A stretch of DNA of 49,212 bases, taken from the NCBI GenBank assembly GCA_039029535.1, contig JBCCFW010000035.1, positions 1-49,212 on the forward strand. The letters run 5' to 3'. The stretch is from JBCCFW01 sp039029535 (GTDB lineage: Bacteria; Acidobacteriota; JBCCFW01). Made by a program: the position numbers and the translations under genes. The notes under the pieces are model-generated. The model was not told where the DNA came from. It searched no databases and saw nothing but the letters and a program-made list of their open reading frames with translations. Positions 24,481-33,222 of the stretch are shown in pieces (the stretch's first letter is position 1; every line of letters begins with the position of its first letter).

Positions 24481-24789
24481 ATGAAGATCTTCGTCGCCAT
24501 TGCGATCGCGAGCCTGTTCGTCGTCCTCGTCACGCCCCTGGGCCGGTGGCTCGGCTTCTACCATCCGCCCCGGTCCGGGGCGAAGTGGCCGGCCACTTGG
24601 TACGGGCGCCCGACCTGGCGCTTCCACTTGGCCTGTGTCCTGTTCCTGGGAACGCAAGCAGCGGCCGCGCTGGTCGATGGACGCTGGGCACTGGCGCTGC
24701 TCTTCGGTCTCTTCACGCTGCCGGGTGTCGGGTTGGCCGTTCGTGAGGCGCGGTCGACCGCGGCTCTCACTGAGGGCGGTCCCACCTGA
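24481..24789 (+). CDS. Small three-helix membrane protein
   Basis: 102 residues with three hydrophobic segments (about 4-24, 47-66 and 69-88) separated by a basic/aromatic stretch (GRWLGFYHPPRSGAKWPATWYGRPTWRFH). ATG at 24481 in a region otherwise without genes after the GH9 stop. The DUF971 gene follows 45 bases later. No family recognised; probably an inner-membrane protein. Confidence 0.7.
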   Translation: MKIFVAIAIASLFVVLVTPLGRWLGFYHPPRSGAKWPATWYGRPTWRFHLACVLFLGTQAAAALVDGRWALALLFGLFTLPGVGLAVREARSTAALTEGGPT

Positions 24790-24834
24790 GGCGAGCGTCG
24801 TCGAGGACCGGCCCGCTCGCGATATCCTCCCGGG

Positions 24835-25191
24835 ATGGACCCCCGTCACGACCAAGTCGGAGTGCGCTTTCTCGACGAGGAGCAGACGCTCCTCGTCATC
24901 GATTGGGCCGACGGTCACGAGAGCGTGTACCCCGTCGACTACCTCCGCGGCTGGTGTCCCTGCGCCAACTGCCAGGGACACGGCGGTGAGTCGAGCTTCA
25001 TCCCCGTCGACAGCCCGCGGCTGGCGGGCCTGAGCTACGCCGGCAACTACGCCCTCTCCATGAGCTGGAAGGACGGGCATTCGACGGGCATCTATCCCTG
25101 GGAGCGGCTCCGCGAGTGGTGCCCTTGCGCCGACTGCGGGGGCGGGCTCGACGGGACGCCGCCGGAGGCGCTCGCGTCCCTACCGAGCTGA
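24835..25191 (+). CDS. DUF971 (gamma-butyrobetaine hydroxylase N-terminal-like) protein
   Basis: 118 residues. The two-half pattern of the DUF971 fold is clear: LVIDWADGHESVYPVDYLRGWCPCANCQG, then SYAGNYALSMSWKDGHSTGIYPWERLREWCPCADCGG. In the eukaryotic hydroxylase this module binds zinc. Here both halves end in a CPCAxC cluster, so six cysteines are available for metal binding. Bacterial stand-alone members are often near iron-sulfur or cofactor assembly genes, but nothing nearby supports a specific role. Convergent with the GNAT gene, with 7 bases between the stops. Confidence 0.93.
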   Translation: MDPRHDQVGVRFLDEEQTLLVIDWADGHESVYPVDYLRGWCPCANCQGHGGESSFIPVDSPRLAGLSYAGNYALSMSWKDGHSTGIYPWERLREWCPCADCGGGLDGTPPEALASLPS

Positions 25192-25198
25192 GCCTCGC

Positions 25199-25630
25199 TC
25201 AGTCCTGGGGCACGAGCGTCTTCGTCAGGTAGTAGCGCTCGTGTCCCGGCGGGAAGCTCGGGAGCGTCGCGACGACGCGGTAGCCGTGACGCTCGTAGAA
25301 GGGGCGGGCCTGGAAGCTGAAGGTGTCGAGAAGGGACTGCTGGCAGCCACGGTCGACGGCTTCGGTCTCGGCGGCGGTCAGCAGCGCGTGGCCATGTCCG
25401 TTGCCTCGCTGCTTGGCGTCGACCCAGAGAGTGTCGATGGCCAGCCACCCCCAGTAGGTCGTGGCGATCAGGCCGCCCAGTAACTCGCCGTCGTCGTCAC
25501 GAAGGAAGAGGTGCAGCGGCTTCGAGTCGTCACCGACCGCATCGATGTTGAACGCGGTCAGCTCCCGGAAGACGCGTCGGGCCTCTTCCTGGCAGTGACG
25601 TCGATCGGTGACGAGCTCGAGCTCGGGCAT
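25199..25630 (-). CDS. GNAT family N-acetyltransferase
   Basis: 143 residues from the ATG at 25630, which a GGAG site precedes. It shows the GNAT acetyl-CoA loop KQRGNGHGHALLTAAETEAVDRGC, a core strand LLGGLIATTYWGWLAIDTLWVDA, and the FSFQARPFYERHGYRVVATLPSFPPGHERYYLTKTL ending typical of small single-domain members. The substrate is unknown. A longer frame upstream to 25849 lacks coding character and overlaps the divergent gene. Confidence 0.92.
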   Translation of the reverse strand: MPELELVTDRRHCQEEARRVFRELTAFNIDAVGDDSKPLHLFLRDDDGELLGGLIATTYWGWLAIDTLWVDAKQRGNGHGHALLTAAETEAVDRGCQQSLLDTFSFQARPFYERHGYRVVATLPSFPPGHERYYLTKTLVPQD

Positions 25631-25754
25631 GAGGGGGCTCCGTGGACCGGGTCGTTGGAGCCCCGAGTGTAGTCGCGAGCGTGTCGGGTAACATCCAAGC
25701 CCGAGGCCCGACTTCCCGGGCCGGCACGCGGGTCGAACGGGAGCTGGGAATCCG

Positions 25755-26759
25755 ATGTCGTTCTCGCACGTGAGCCATTCCGAGGTTCTCGATCGAGAGC
25801 TGCGGTGCAACAGGGCCCACGGAGCTCGCTTCGGCGGTGGCATGAGCAACCACCTACCGATGGCGTTGCTGGCGATCGATGCCCTGGGGCTGGGCGATGA
25901 GGAGATCGAGCGGTTCGCCCGCTGCTACGAGGGACGGCTCGAGCCGGTCAGCGCCGGGCTGGGAGCAGTCGATGACTGGTCGAGCTGCCTCGGGGAGAGT
26001 GAGCGCGAGCCCGACCTGCTCGCTCACTTCGACGAGTCGATCGTGCGGAGGGGGCGAGAGGCCGTGCTGGCCGATGTCGTGCCCAGGCTCCTCGACGGCC
26101 TCATCACCGATGCCTTCCACCCACTGCTTCGGCTGAGCTACGGCCTGGCCTTCGGGCGCGAGGACGAGATCGCGGCGGGGCTCGCCTATTGGGTCGCGAC
26201 GCATCGGTCCCTGCCTCCTCCGACACCGGTGTCCGGAGCTCGAATGAGCCCGGTCGAAGTCGCGACCCAGCTCTCCCGTGCTCTCGCAGACGCCGAGCCG
26301 ATCACCAGTGGTGGTCTCATCACGCCCCGTCTCGTCCTGGCAGCAGGACGTCCCGAGTACCGTGAGCTGGTGGACCGCGCTGAGCCCTGCCTGTCCGAGC
26401 TGGCGGTGCTCGCCAGTCGGCTCTTCGTCGCGAGCGACACTTTCGTGTCGCTTCATGCCGTCACCGCGACTCATGCGGCTCGCGTGCTGCTCGAGCACGT
26501 GCCGAAGGTCGAGTCGGCCTTGCTGCGAGAGCTCACGCGTGCGCTCCTGGCAGTGCACGTCGTCGAGGGTTGCCCGGAGCTCGCTGAAGAACCGTCTGGC
26601 GAGGGTCTCCCCGACTGGCCCGAGCTCGTGGAGGCGACCCGGGGGAGCGACGACGATCACGGCTTCAAGCTGGTGCACTCGTGTCGGGAGGAAGAGCAGC
26701 AGCATGGCGGGACCGTCCATCGTTGGCTGGCGCGCCGACGGGTGAGTGATGCTCCTTGA
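25755..26759 (+). CDS. Questin oxidase-like protein
   Basis: 334 residues, cytoplasmic. The N-terminal ARFGGGMSNHLPMALLAIDALGLGDEEIERFARCYE and mid-protein ITDAFHPLLRLSYGLAFGREDEIAAGLAYWVATH match the pattern of the questin oxidase-like family (a helical fold with conserved His/Asn residues). Fungal members carry out Baeyer-Villiger-type ring cleavage of anthraquinones. Bacterial members are largely uncharacterised, so the reaction is unknown. Late in the protein, FVSLHAVTATHAARVLL adds two more of the family's histidines. ATG at 25755, no operon partner upstream. Confidence 0.85.
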   Translation: MSFSHVSHSEVLDRELRCNRAHGARFGGGMSNHLPMALLAIDALGLGDEEIERFARCYEGRLEPVSAGLGAVDDWSSCLGESEREPDLLAHFDESIVRRGREAVLADVVPRLLDGLITDAFHPLLRLSYGLAFGREDEIAAGLAYWVATHRSLPPPTPVSGARMSPVEVATQLSRALADAEPITSGGLITPRLVLAAGRPEYRELVDRAEPCLSELAVLASRLFVASDTFVSLHAVTATHAARVLLEHVPKVESALLRELTRALLAVHVVEGCPELAEEPSGEGLPDWPELVEATRGSDDDHGFKLVHSCREEEQQHGGTVHRWLARRRVSDAP

Positions 26760-26853
26760 GTCAGCGACCTGACGCTGGTCAGGCTCCGCATTCAGGTCGG
26801 TCGGTGGTCGTCGCCCTTGGCAGGTTCGGGGGTCAGGACGCATGCTCGCCTGA

Positions 26854-28044
26854 ATGAGCGAACGAGAGCAGGAGTCGACCGAGACCGACGTGCTCCAGGC
26901 CTTCCGCAGGGCCGTGGATGCCATGAACGTCGGGCGACACGAAGAGGCGCGACGAGCCCTCCGGGACCTCACCGAGGAGGCTCCGGGATTCACCTGGGCA
27001 TGGCAGGAGATGACGCAGGCCGCTCTGAGGTCGGGGAGTCATCGAGAGCTGGAAGAGGAGCTTCGCCGGCAGGGGAAGCAGCGGCCGAATGAGCCCGGAC
27101 CGCGTCATGCCCTCGGCTACCTGAGCCGACGACTCGGTCGGCCCGTCGCCAAGACTCGGCGGTACCTCCAGAGCGCACTCGAAAGGGACGCAGCGTGCTG
27201 GCCGGCGGCCATGGAGCTCGCAGCGCTCGACATCGACATGGGGCGGCCGGAGCGTGCGGAGCCCAAGTTTCGGAGCTTGCAGGAGACATTCAGCAGGCTC
27301 GGGGATCTCTGGGGTGAGGCGACGGCTCTCAACTATCAAGGGCACGTGGCAAGAGCGAGGTTCGACTACGCGGCTGCACTGACGATCTACCCACGAGTCA
27401 TGAAGCTCAAGATGGCGGTGGGTGACCTTGCGGGAGCGGCAGGTGCTCTCAGCAATCTCGGACTTCTCGCGCTCGAGGTGGGTGAGCATCGTGAGAGCCT
27501 GAAGTACTTCCGAGACTCACTCGAGCTCCAAGAGCGAGTGGGCGACCGCGTGGGGAGTGCGCACGTCATGATTCTCATGGCGGCAGCACACGAGGACAGG
27601 GGGCGCCTCGAAGATGCTCGTTCCCTGCTCCGAGTCGCTCAGCGCGTCGTCCGTCAGCTCGGTCACGAGCGACTCCTCGTCTACGTCCTCGTCAACCAGG
27701 CACACGTCGCGCTCCGGGGACGCCGCTTCTCTCGGGCGGAGGCACTGCTGAAGGAGGCCCTGGGCGAGGCGGAGCGGATTGGGATGGCCCGTGAACAGGC
27801 TGGCGCTCAGCTCTATCTCAGCTCCCTCGCGCGCGAGAGAGGACGCCTCGAGGAAGCAGAGGCTGGCTTGGCCAGGGCGAAGTCGCTCTCTCGCAGGTCG
27901 AGAGATCGACTTCATCGCGTGGCCGTTGCGACTGAAGAGGCGGCGCTGGCGCTGAGGCGTGGAGAACCAGCGCGCGCGCTGCGCGCAGCTCGCTTCGCAA
28001 TGAGGCTTCATGCGCAACATCGGGGGCTGGGTGGAGGCCTCTGA
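26854..28044 (+). CDS. TPR-repeat protein directly upstream of CHAT gene
   Basis: 396 residues made almost entirely of tetratricopeptide-like helices. Examples are GAAGALSNLGLLALEVGEHRESLKYFRDSLELQ, AHVMILMAAAHEDRGRLEDARSLLRVAQ, VYVLVNQAHVALRGRRFSRAEALLKEALG and AQLYLSSLARERGRLEEAEAGLARAK. No signal peptide. It ends at a TGA (28042-28044) followed at once, in the same frame, by the GTG of the CHAT gene, whose first 35 residues look like one more TPR unit. It is the sensor or adaptor half of a TPR-CHAT system, either truly two proteins or one 940-residue protein split by a stop. The ribosome site before the ATG is weak. Confidence 0.88.
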   Translation: MSEREQESTETDVLQAFRRAVDAMNVGRHEEARRALRDLTEEAPGFTWAWQEMTQAALRSGSHRELEEELRRQGKQRPNEPGPRHALGYLSRRLGRPVAKTRRYLQSALERDAACWPAAMELAALDIDMGRPERAEPKFRSLQETFSRLGDLWGEATALNYQGHVARARFDYAAALTIYPRVMKLKMAVGDLAGAAGALSNLGLLALEVGEHRESLKYFRDSLELQERVGDRVGSAHVMILMAAAHEDRGRLEDARSLLRVAQRVVRQLGHERLLVYVLVNQAHVALRGRRFSRAEALLKEALGEAERIGMAREQAGAQLYLSSLARERGRLEEAEAGLARAKSLSRRSRDRLHRVAVATEEAALALRRGEPARALRAARFAMRLHAQHRGLGGGL

Positions 28045-29676
28045 GTGGACGACCTCCTCAGCTGGTTGAGATTGGGAGAGTCACTCGAGGCGCTGGGGCG
28101 TCCCCGCGATGCCCTCGCTGCCTATCGCGAGTTGATGGAGGGTTTGGACCGTGCCTTGCCGAGTGCTCGCCGCCAGGACCTTCAGCTCGACCTACAGGCG
28201 CTCTACCAACGACCCATGGAGAGAGCGGCCGCAATCATCCTAGAGGACGGCAGCAGGGTGCCAGCCGAGGCAGCGATCGAGAGCCTCTTGCTCGTCGATG
28301 CCGGCCGAGCTCGTGTCCTCCGGCATTCCTTCGGTGGGCAGATGGATGGTGCGACGGTGAGCGGTGAGGCCCGGGCATCGAGGGCGAGAGCACTGGCAGC
28401 CCTGAAGGCAGCGGAGTCTGCATTCGATGAGCAGGTGAATTCGGGTGACGAATCGGCGCATCTCTCGCGATTGCGTCGGCGGCGAGACGACCTGAGAACT
28501 CAGCTGGAAGAGAGCGACCGCCTTCTCGAAGAGTCGTCTGGTGGTGGCGAGGCGCACCTCGTTGATGACCTGAGTCTCATTCAAGAGTCGCTCGAAGAAA
28601 CGACGGCACTCGTTCACTACCTGTTGGGGGAAGAAGAGGTTCGCGCATGGGTGGTCACTCGGGACGTCGTTCGGGCTCATCGCTTGCGCATCTCACCCCG
28701 TGGCCTCGAGCGCATGGTGAAGAAGTACCTCGATGGTCTTCGGGCACCCGAGACTGCATTCTCGCTCGGCTTGGGTCTCGAGGCTCACCCCTCCGCACTG
28801 GCTCGCAAGCTACACGAGGTTCTCTTGGGGCCGTTCTCGAGAGAGATCGATGGGCGGACCCGGCTCGTCATCGTGCCCGATGGCGTGCTGCACTTCGTGC
28901 CCTTCGAGTGCTTGAGCCCTCCAGGGCGGGAGCCAGGTCGCTGGGACGAGCTCGAGTACCTCATCGAGCGGATGAGTGTCGTCACCCTGCCGTCGCTCGG
29001 CCAGCTTCAGCGAGGCGAGATAGCCCGACGTCGGACCTCTTCTCTCGTTGCGTTCGCGGCCTCCGAGGAGTCCGTTGAAGGGCGCGTGCTCGATGAGCTC
29101 AGCCACGTCGAGGGTGAGCTGGACTTCCTGGCGCCCCTGTTTCCGAAGGCCCGTGTCCTTCGTGGGGGAGAGGCGACGGAGGCGGCGTATCGGCGCTGGG
29201 CCGGGACGGCCACGCACCTGCACCTCGCCGGCCATGCCGAGGTCGACGACGGCTCGCCGGCCTACTCGGGGCTCGTGTTGAGCTCGGGAGAGGATGGTCG
29301 AGCGGGACAGCTTCTCCACGCCCGCGAAGTGCGCCATGTCCCGCTGCGCTGCGAGCTCGTCATGCTCAGCGCCTGCTCGACGGGGTTGGGCCCGCTTCAC
29401 CGGGGAGAGGGAGCTCTCAGCCTCGCCCGCTCCTTCCTCGCCGCCGGCGCGGACGCCGTCGTCATGAGCCTGTGGCGGGTGCTGGACAGCTCGACCGCCC
29501 GCTTTGCCCACGACTTCTATCGGGCCCTGCACGACGGGCGCTCCCGCGTGGATGCCTTGCGGGACGCCAAGCTGGGGTTCCTGCGAGCCGGTCGCGGCGG
29601 GACCGACGACCGGCTCGCACATCCCTGGTTCTGGGCGCCGTTCGTGCTGACCGACACCCGTCTCGTCAGGGAGTGA
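28045..29676 (+). CDS. CHAT-domain cysteine protease-like protein
   Basis: 543 residues. After a short TPR-like start (LSWLRLGESLEALGRPRDALAAYRELM) and a coiled-coil-prone region, residues about 300-540 are a caspase-like CHAT domain. The catalytic His397 sits in HLHLAGHAEVDDG and Cys444 in LVMLSACSTGLGPLHRGEGALSLARSFLAAGADAVVMSLWRV. The dyad is intact, so peptidase activity is expected. CHAT proteins with TPR partners act as proteases in signalling and defence (for example TPR-CHAT/Csx29 types). Nothing CRISPR-related is near, so the trigger is unknown. GTG start 7 bases after GGTGGAGG. The 3' end overlaps the convergent GEVED gene by 11 bases. Confidence 0.92.
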   Translation: MDDLLSWLRLGESLEALGRPRDALAAYRELMEGLDRALPSARRQDLQLDLQALYQRPMERAAAIILEDGSRVPAEAAIESLLLVDAGRARVLRHSFGGQMDGATVSGEARASRARALAALKAAESAFDEQVNSGDESAHLSRLRRRRDDLRTQLEESDRLLEESSGGGEAHLVDDLSLIQESLEETTALVHYLLGEEEVRAWVVTRDVVRAHRLRISPRGLERMVKKYLDGLRAPETAFSLGLGLEAHPSALARKLHEVLLGPFSREIDGRTRLVIVPDGVLHFVPFECLSPPGREPGRWDELEYLIERMSVVTLPSLGQLQRGEIARRRTSSLVAFAASEESVEGRVLDELSHVEGELDFLAPLFPKARVLRGGEATEAAYRRWAGTATHLHLAGHAEVDDGSPAYSGLVLSSGEDGRAGQLLHAREVRHVPLRCELVMLSACSTGLGPLHRGEGALSLARSFLAAGADAVVMSLWRVLDSSTARFAHDFYRALHDGRSRVDALRDAKLGFLRAGRGGTDDRLAHPWFWAPFVLTDTRLVRE

Positions 29677-31225
29677 GCTGCCTGACGAGGCCGGTGCTCG
29701 CGCAGATGGTGCCGTAGAGCGCGTAGGTCATCGGCGGACCCGCCGACACGACGAGGAGGTAGTCCTCGGTCTCACCGCCGACGAGGTCACCGTCACCCGG
29801 CCAGCACGCTCCCCCCCCGAGCTGGTCGTTGCCGACGGTGACCCGAACCCAGTACTGACCCGGCGTCACGCCGGCCGAGGCCAGGTCGAGCTGGTAGGAG
29901 CTCGAGCCGAGCGGGATGTCCTTGAGCGCGTGCTCACCGCACTCCCAGGCACCGTCCCCGTCGAGGTCGATGAGCACGTTGAGGAAGCCCTGGCTCGAAG
30001 TCGTGGCCTGAACTTCGAGGCAGGCGCCACCGGCGGGACAGACGACGAGGTCCACGCCGTCGTCATGGCCGTCCATGTTCGGATCGCCACCGGGGGCCGG
30101 GTACTCGTTCGAGCAGCTGTCGTCGTCCTCGGAGAACGCCGCCCAGGTGTTCGCCTCCTCCGAAGCGAAGGCACCGAGGGTGATGAGCGGGTCGCTGACG
30201 CGGACGTGGCGGATGATGGGGTAGGCGATCGACGGGTTGCCCGCCGAGCTGGTGGGGGCGTCGCCGAAGTCGTTGACGCGGCCGTAGTTGATCGGGGGCT
30301 TGAAGGAGTCGGTGCGCGGCGGCCCGGCCACGGGGCCTTCCGGCAGGGACGGCACGCCACGTCCCTCGAAGCGTCGGTGCTCACCGGTGCTGCGCGGGGT
30401 GGAAGTGGCGACATGGCTCAGCGTGCTGAGCTGATTGGCGATCGCGTGACCGAGCTCCTTGCCACGAATGGGGTTGCCGAGGCTGGGGACGAGACCCTCT
30501 TCCTCGCCCTCACCACCACCGCCGCCGCCTCCCTCGGGGACGGGGGGCACGTCGAGGAGACGGGCCTCGTTGCTGACCGTGACGTCATCGAACTCGCCGT
30601 GGACATGGGCGCTGACGGTGAACAGGCCGAGATCGACGGGCGTGTTGGGACAGAGCACGAGGGGCTCGTCCGTGCCCGGGTCGCGCACGAAGTAGTGCTG
30701 GGATGCGAGCCCGGTGTACGTGCCCATGGTCGTGGTGGAGTACTCGGTGCTCATCTCGTTCACCGAGAAGTAGATGCCGAGCTGCTGGGAGGTCTCGCCC
30801 TCCAGGGTCAGGTCCTCGAGACTCACGTAGGACGGGGCGCCGGGGCTGGCCGGTGGCGTGTAGGACACGCTGGCACCGCTCGGGACGGCACCCAGGCCCG
30901 TGTAGACCATCGGATGAGGCAGCGTGACGTCCACCTGGAGGCCGTTCTTGGTCGTGGTGCCGTCGTTGCGCAGGTGCAGGCGCACCATCCCGCTGTCACC
31001 GAGCTCGTAGTGCGTGCCCTGGAGCTGCGTGCCTGGCAGGTACGAGATCGAGCCCCCCGGGTTGAAGACGACACCGCAGGGCGCCGGGCCGCCGTTGGGG
31101 TCGAGGAAGTCCAGGCGCGTGCCGGCGAGATCGCTGGCTGCGGCTGGGAGACTGGCGAGAACGAGAAGAGAAAGGGACAAGAGAACCCGTGGGACGGGTC
31201 GATTTCGATTGGCGGCGTGCTTCAT
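29666..31225 (-). CDS. Secreted GEVED-domain protein
   Basis: 519 residues from the ATG at 31225, which AGAGGG precedes. The signal peptide ends LPAAA. Residues about 25-230 are a beta-sandwich with DUF11-like character (GDSGMVRLHLRNDGTTTKNGLQVDVTLPHPM). A Gly/Glu-rich linker (PEGGGGGGGEGEEEG) follows. The C-terminal domain is GEVED: DFGDAPTS...NPSIAYPIIRH, DDDG-like DGHDDGVDL, LIDLDGDGAWECGEH and the closing GGETEDYLLVV. GEVED domains occur in large secreted proteins and often bind calcium through the Asp-rich loops. No sorting tail is visible after it. Function unknown, probably surface or extracellular. The 271 bases upstream, to the NUDIX gene, hold no gene I can support. Confidence 0.88.
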   Translation of the reverse strand: MKHAANRNRPVPRVLLSLSLLVLASLPAAASDLAGTRLDFLDPNGGPAPCGVVFNPGGSISYLPGTQLQGTHYELGDSGMVRLHLRNDGTTTKNGLQVDVTLPHPMVYTGLGAVPSGASVSYTPPASPGAPSYVSLEDLTLEGETSQQLGIYFSVNEMSTEYSTTTMGTYTGLASQHYFVRDPGTDEPLVLCPNTPVDLGLFTVSAHVHGEFDDVTVSNEARLLDVPPVPEGGGGGGGEGEEEGLVPSLGNPIRGKELGHAIANQLSTLSHVATSTPRSTGEHRRFEGRGVPSLPEGPVAGPPRTDSFKPPINYGRVNDFGDAPTSSAGNPSIAYPIIRHVRVSDPLITLGAFASEEANTWAAFSEDDDSCSNEYPAPGGDPNMDGHDDGVDLVVCPAGGACLEVQATTSSQGFLNVLIDLDGDGAWECGEHALKDIPLGSSSYQLDLASAGVTPGQYWVRVTVGNDQLGGGACWPGDGDLVGGETEDYLLVVSAGPPMTYALYGTICASTGLVRQLTP

Positions 31226-31496
31226 TTGAAGAATCCCTCTGGGGACTTGATTCGTCGTCGAGTCGAACTGACCCGAACAGTGGTGGCTTGACCCCAAGTT
31301 GGTGGAGCCTCAGGTCCCGCATGCCCCAGAAGACGGGCTAGCTAGGTGGTCGTGACACGCAAAATTTAGGTCCGCGACGGTGGCGGAACCAGCCCTCCCC
31401 AGGTGCTGCCTAGGGAGTGGTCCGAGGGGTCGGTCGCGCTCGCTCTCGAGCGGGTCACGGGGTGGCCAAGGCTGTCGCATTCTGAGACGAGCAGGC

Positions 31497-31982
31497 TCAG
31501 CCCAGCCAGCTCTCGTCCCAGTCGAACAGCGTGGACGTCGGGGCCCCGTCGGCACGGAGCAGGTCTCGGGGGTACTCGGTCGCGAGTGGCGGGACCTCTC
31601 CCGGCCAGAACCACCGAAGCTCGGCGCTCTCGCCGTCGATGGCCTCGAGAGTGCCCTCGACGCGGGTGCAGAGGAAGAGCATCACGACGTGCTCGACTCG
31701 ATCACCGTTGGGGTAGGCCGATCGGTACTCCTCGCCTCCGAAGATCCCCAGCACCTTCGTTGGACGCACCCGGAGTCCGGTCTCCTCGAAGACCTCCCGG
31801 ACGACCGCGCGGGCCGGTGGCTCTCCTGGCTCGATCGCGCCGGCCGGCAGGCTCCAGCTGCCGTCGTGCCGTCGCTGAATCAGAACGTGGCCCGCCTCGT
31901 CGTGGATGACCGCGGCGACGCCCGGCATGAGCAGCAGGTCCGTGCCGACCTTCTGGCGCAGCCCGAGGTAGAAGTCGGACAT
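31497..31982 (-). CDS. NUDIX hydrolase
   Basis: 161 residues. The Nudix box is complete: GAIEPGEPPARAVVREVFEETGLRV (G-x5-E-x7-REVxEExGL). The flanking strands VAAVIHDEAGHVLIQRRHDGSWSLPAG and YPNGDRVEHVVMLFLCTRV match mutator-type pyrophosphohydrolases. The substrate is a nucleoside diphosphate linked to something, not specified. ATG at 31982 follows GAGG; an ATG at 31988 would add two residues. The SDR stop lies 8 bases upstream, so it is probably the last gene of the thioesterase-SDR-NUDIX run. Confidence 0.94.
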   Translation of the reverse strand: MSDFYLGLRQKVGTDLLLMPGVAAVIHDEAGHVLIQRRHDGSWSLPAGAIEPGEPPARAVVREVFEETGLRVRPTKVLGIFGGEEYRSAYPNGDRVEHVVMLFLCTRVEGTLEAIDGESAELRWFWPGEVPPLATEYPRDLLRADGAPTSTLFDWDESWLG

Positions 31983-31990
31983 GGGCATCC

Positions 31991-32740
31991 TCAGAGCCCG
32001 CCAGCGACGTCGAGGAGAGCACCGGTCGTGAAGGAGGCCTTCTCGGAGAGTAGCCAGAGGATCGCGTGTGCGACCTCGCCCGCCTCGCCGCCGCGCTTCA
32101 TGGGCACGAGGTTTCGGAGACGCTCCACCCGATTCGGCTCGCCACCAGAGGCGTGAATCTCGGTGTGGATGAGCCCTGGCCGCACGGCGTTCACTCGGAT
32201 GCCCTCCGTGGCGACTTCGCGGGCGAGACCCACGGTCATCGTGTCGACGGCGCCCTTGGAGGCAGCGTAGTCGACGTACTCGCCTGCCGAGCCCAGGCGT
32301 GCGGCCATGGACGACACGTTGACGATCGCGCCCCCGGTACCGCCTCGAGCGGTCGACATCCGACGGATGGCCTCGCGCGCACACAGGAAGGCCCCCGTGA
32401 CGTTGACCGCGAAGATCCGAGACAGCCGCTCGGCGGTCACGTCCTCCACTCGACCCTGGGCCTCGAGGATGCCGGCGTTGTTGACGAGGGCAGTGAGCGT
32501 TCCCAGCTCGCGGTCACAGCGGGCGAAGAGAGAGAGGACGTCCTCCTCGCGGCCGATGTCTGCCCGAACCAGGAGAACACGTCGACCCGTGGCGGTGACT
32601 TCATCGGCCACGGCCTGGGCACTGGCTTCGTCGTTGCACCATGACAGGCAGACGTCGAAGCCACGCTGCGCGGCGAGACGGACCGTTGCAGCTCCGATGC
32701 CTCGACCGCCACCGGTGATGAGGAGGACCGGCGAGCTCAT
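31991..32740 (-). CDS. Short-chain dehydrogenase/reductase
   Basis: 249 residues, the classical SDR length. The cofactor motif TGGGRGIG at 9-16, NNAG (87-90 region), the catalytic Ser in VNVSS and Tyr/Lys in YVDYAASK are all present, followed by VNAVRPGLIHTEIH. The fold resembles FabG and glucose-1-dehydrogenase-like enzymes. Cofactor preference (NADPH more likely, given Arg after the first Gly run) and substrate are not determined. It starts 3 bases after the thioesterase stop. Confidence 0.94.
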   Translation of the reverse strand: MSSPVLLITGGGRGIGAATVRLAAQRGFDVCLSWCNDEASAQAVADEVTATGRRVLLVRADIGREEDVLSLFARCDRELGTLTALVNNAGILEAQGRVEDVTAERLSRIFAVNVTGAFLCAREAIRRMSTARGGTGGAIVNVSSMAARLGSAGEYVDYAASKGAVDTMTVGLAREVATEGIRVNAVRPGLIHTEIHASGGEPNRVERLRNLVPMKRGGEAGEVAHAILWLLSEKASFTTGALLDVAGGL

Positions 32741-32743
32741 CGC

Positions 32744-33199
32744 TCAGTCCTCGATGCCGGGGCGATCGTGAATGGCCATGATCGTCGACTGCATGATCGC
32801 GATGGTCTTCTCGCCCGTTGCGCTCCGTGCGATCGCTTCGCCCTGACAGGCCGTGATCGTTCGGCCCGGCCGGATCACGCGACCGCGGGCCAGGAACGAC
32901 TTTCCTTCGGCCGGCGCGACGAGGTTGATCTTGAACTCGACGGCGAGCACGCCCGCATCGACTGGCATGAGGGTGAACGCGGCGTAGCCGCAGGCACTGT
33001 CGAGCACCGTCGAGATCATCCCGGCGTGCATGAAGCCGTGCTGCTGGGTGAGCTCGGCGTCGTAGGGGAGAAGGATGTCGACCTCACCGGGGGTGACGCG
33101 CTCGAGCGTCGCGCCGATGCGGTGCATGGCTGCTTGCTTCTCGAAGCTGTCGCGGACCCGCGTCTCGAACTCGGGGTTGCGGGGCTCGAACTGCGTCAT
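32744..33199 (-). CDS. PaaI-type hotdog thioesterase
   Basis: 151 residues. The hotdog-fold active site is visible: QQHGFMHAGMISTVLDSACGYAAFT, with the HGG-like HGFMHAG and the catalytic Asp of DSACG, then VEFKINLVAPAEG. These are the marks of PaaI/YigI-like acyl-CoA thioesterases. It lies between a DUF2262 gene (23 bases upstream) and the SDR gene (3 bases downstream), so it is probably co-transcribed with them. Acyl substrate unknown. Confidence 0.93.
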   Translation of the reverse strand: MTQFEPRNPEFETRVRDSFEKQAAMHRIGATLERVTPGEVDILLPYDAELTQQHGFMHAGMISTVLDSACGYAAFTLMPVDAGVLAVEFKINLVAPAEGKSFLARGRVIRPGRTITACQGEAIARSATGEKTIAIMQSTIMAIHDRPGIED

Positions 33200-33222
33200 C
33201 GGTGACCTCCGGTTCGGTCCGG

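Noticed and set aside
26768..26783. Hairpin CCTGAC-GCTG-GTCAGG after the questin-oxidase-like gene as a terminator
   Set aside because: Only 6 bp with no T run; too weak to call.
28042..28080. Third type of in-frame UGA: TGA between TPR and CHAT as possible Sec with a small hairpin (CTCAG/TTGAG, loop CTGG) after it
   Set aside because: The stem is weak (one wobble pair), the residue context has no redox motif, and a strong ribosome site followed by GTG explains the boundary better.
31226..31496. A cyclic-di-GMP or other riboswitch in the leader of the GEVED gene
   Set aside because: No match to a known riboswitch core could be found by eye; a covariance search would be needed.
31310..31614. 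Short minus-strand frames between the GEVED and NUDIX genes
   Set aside because: Composition is that of random GC-rich shadow frames; no signal, motif or ribosome site.
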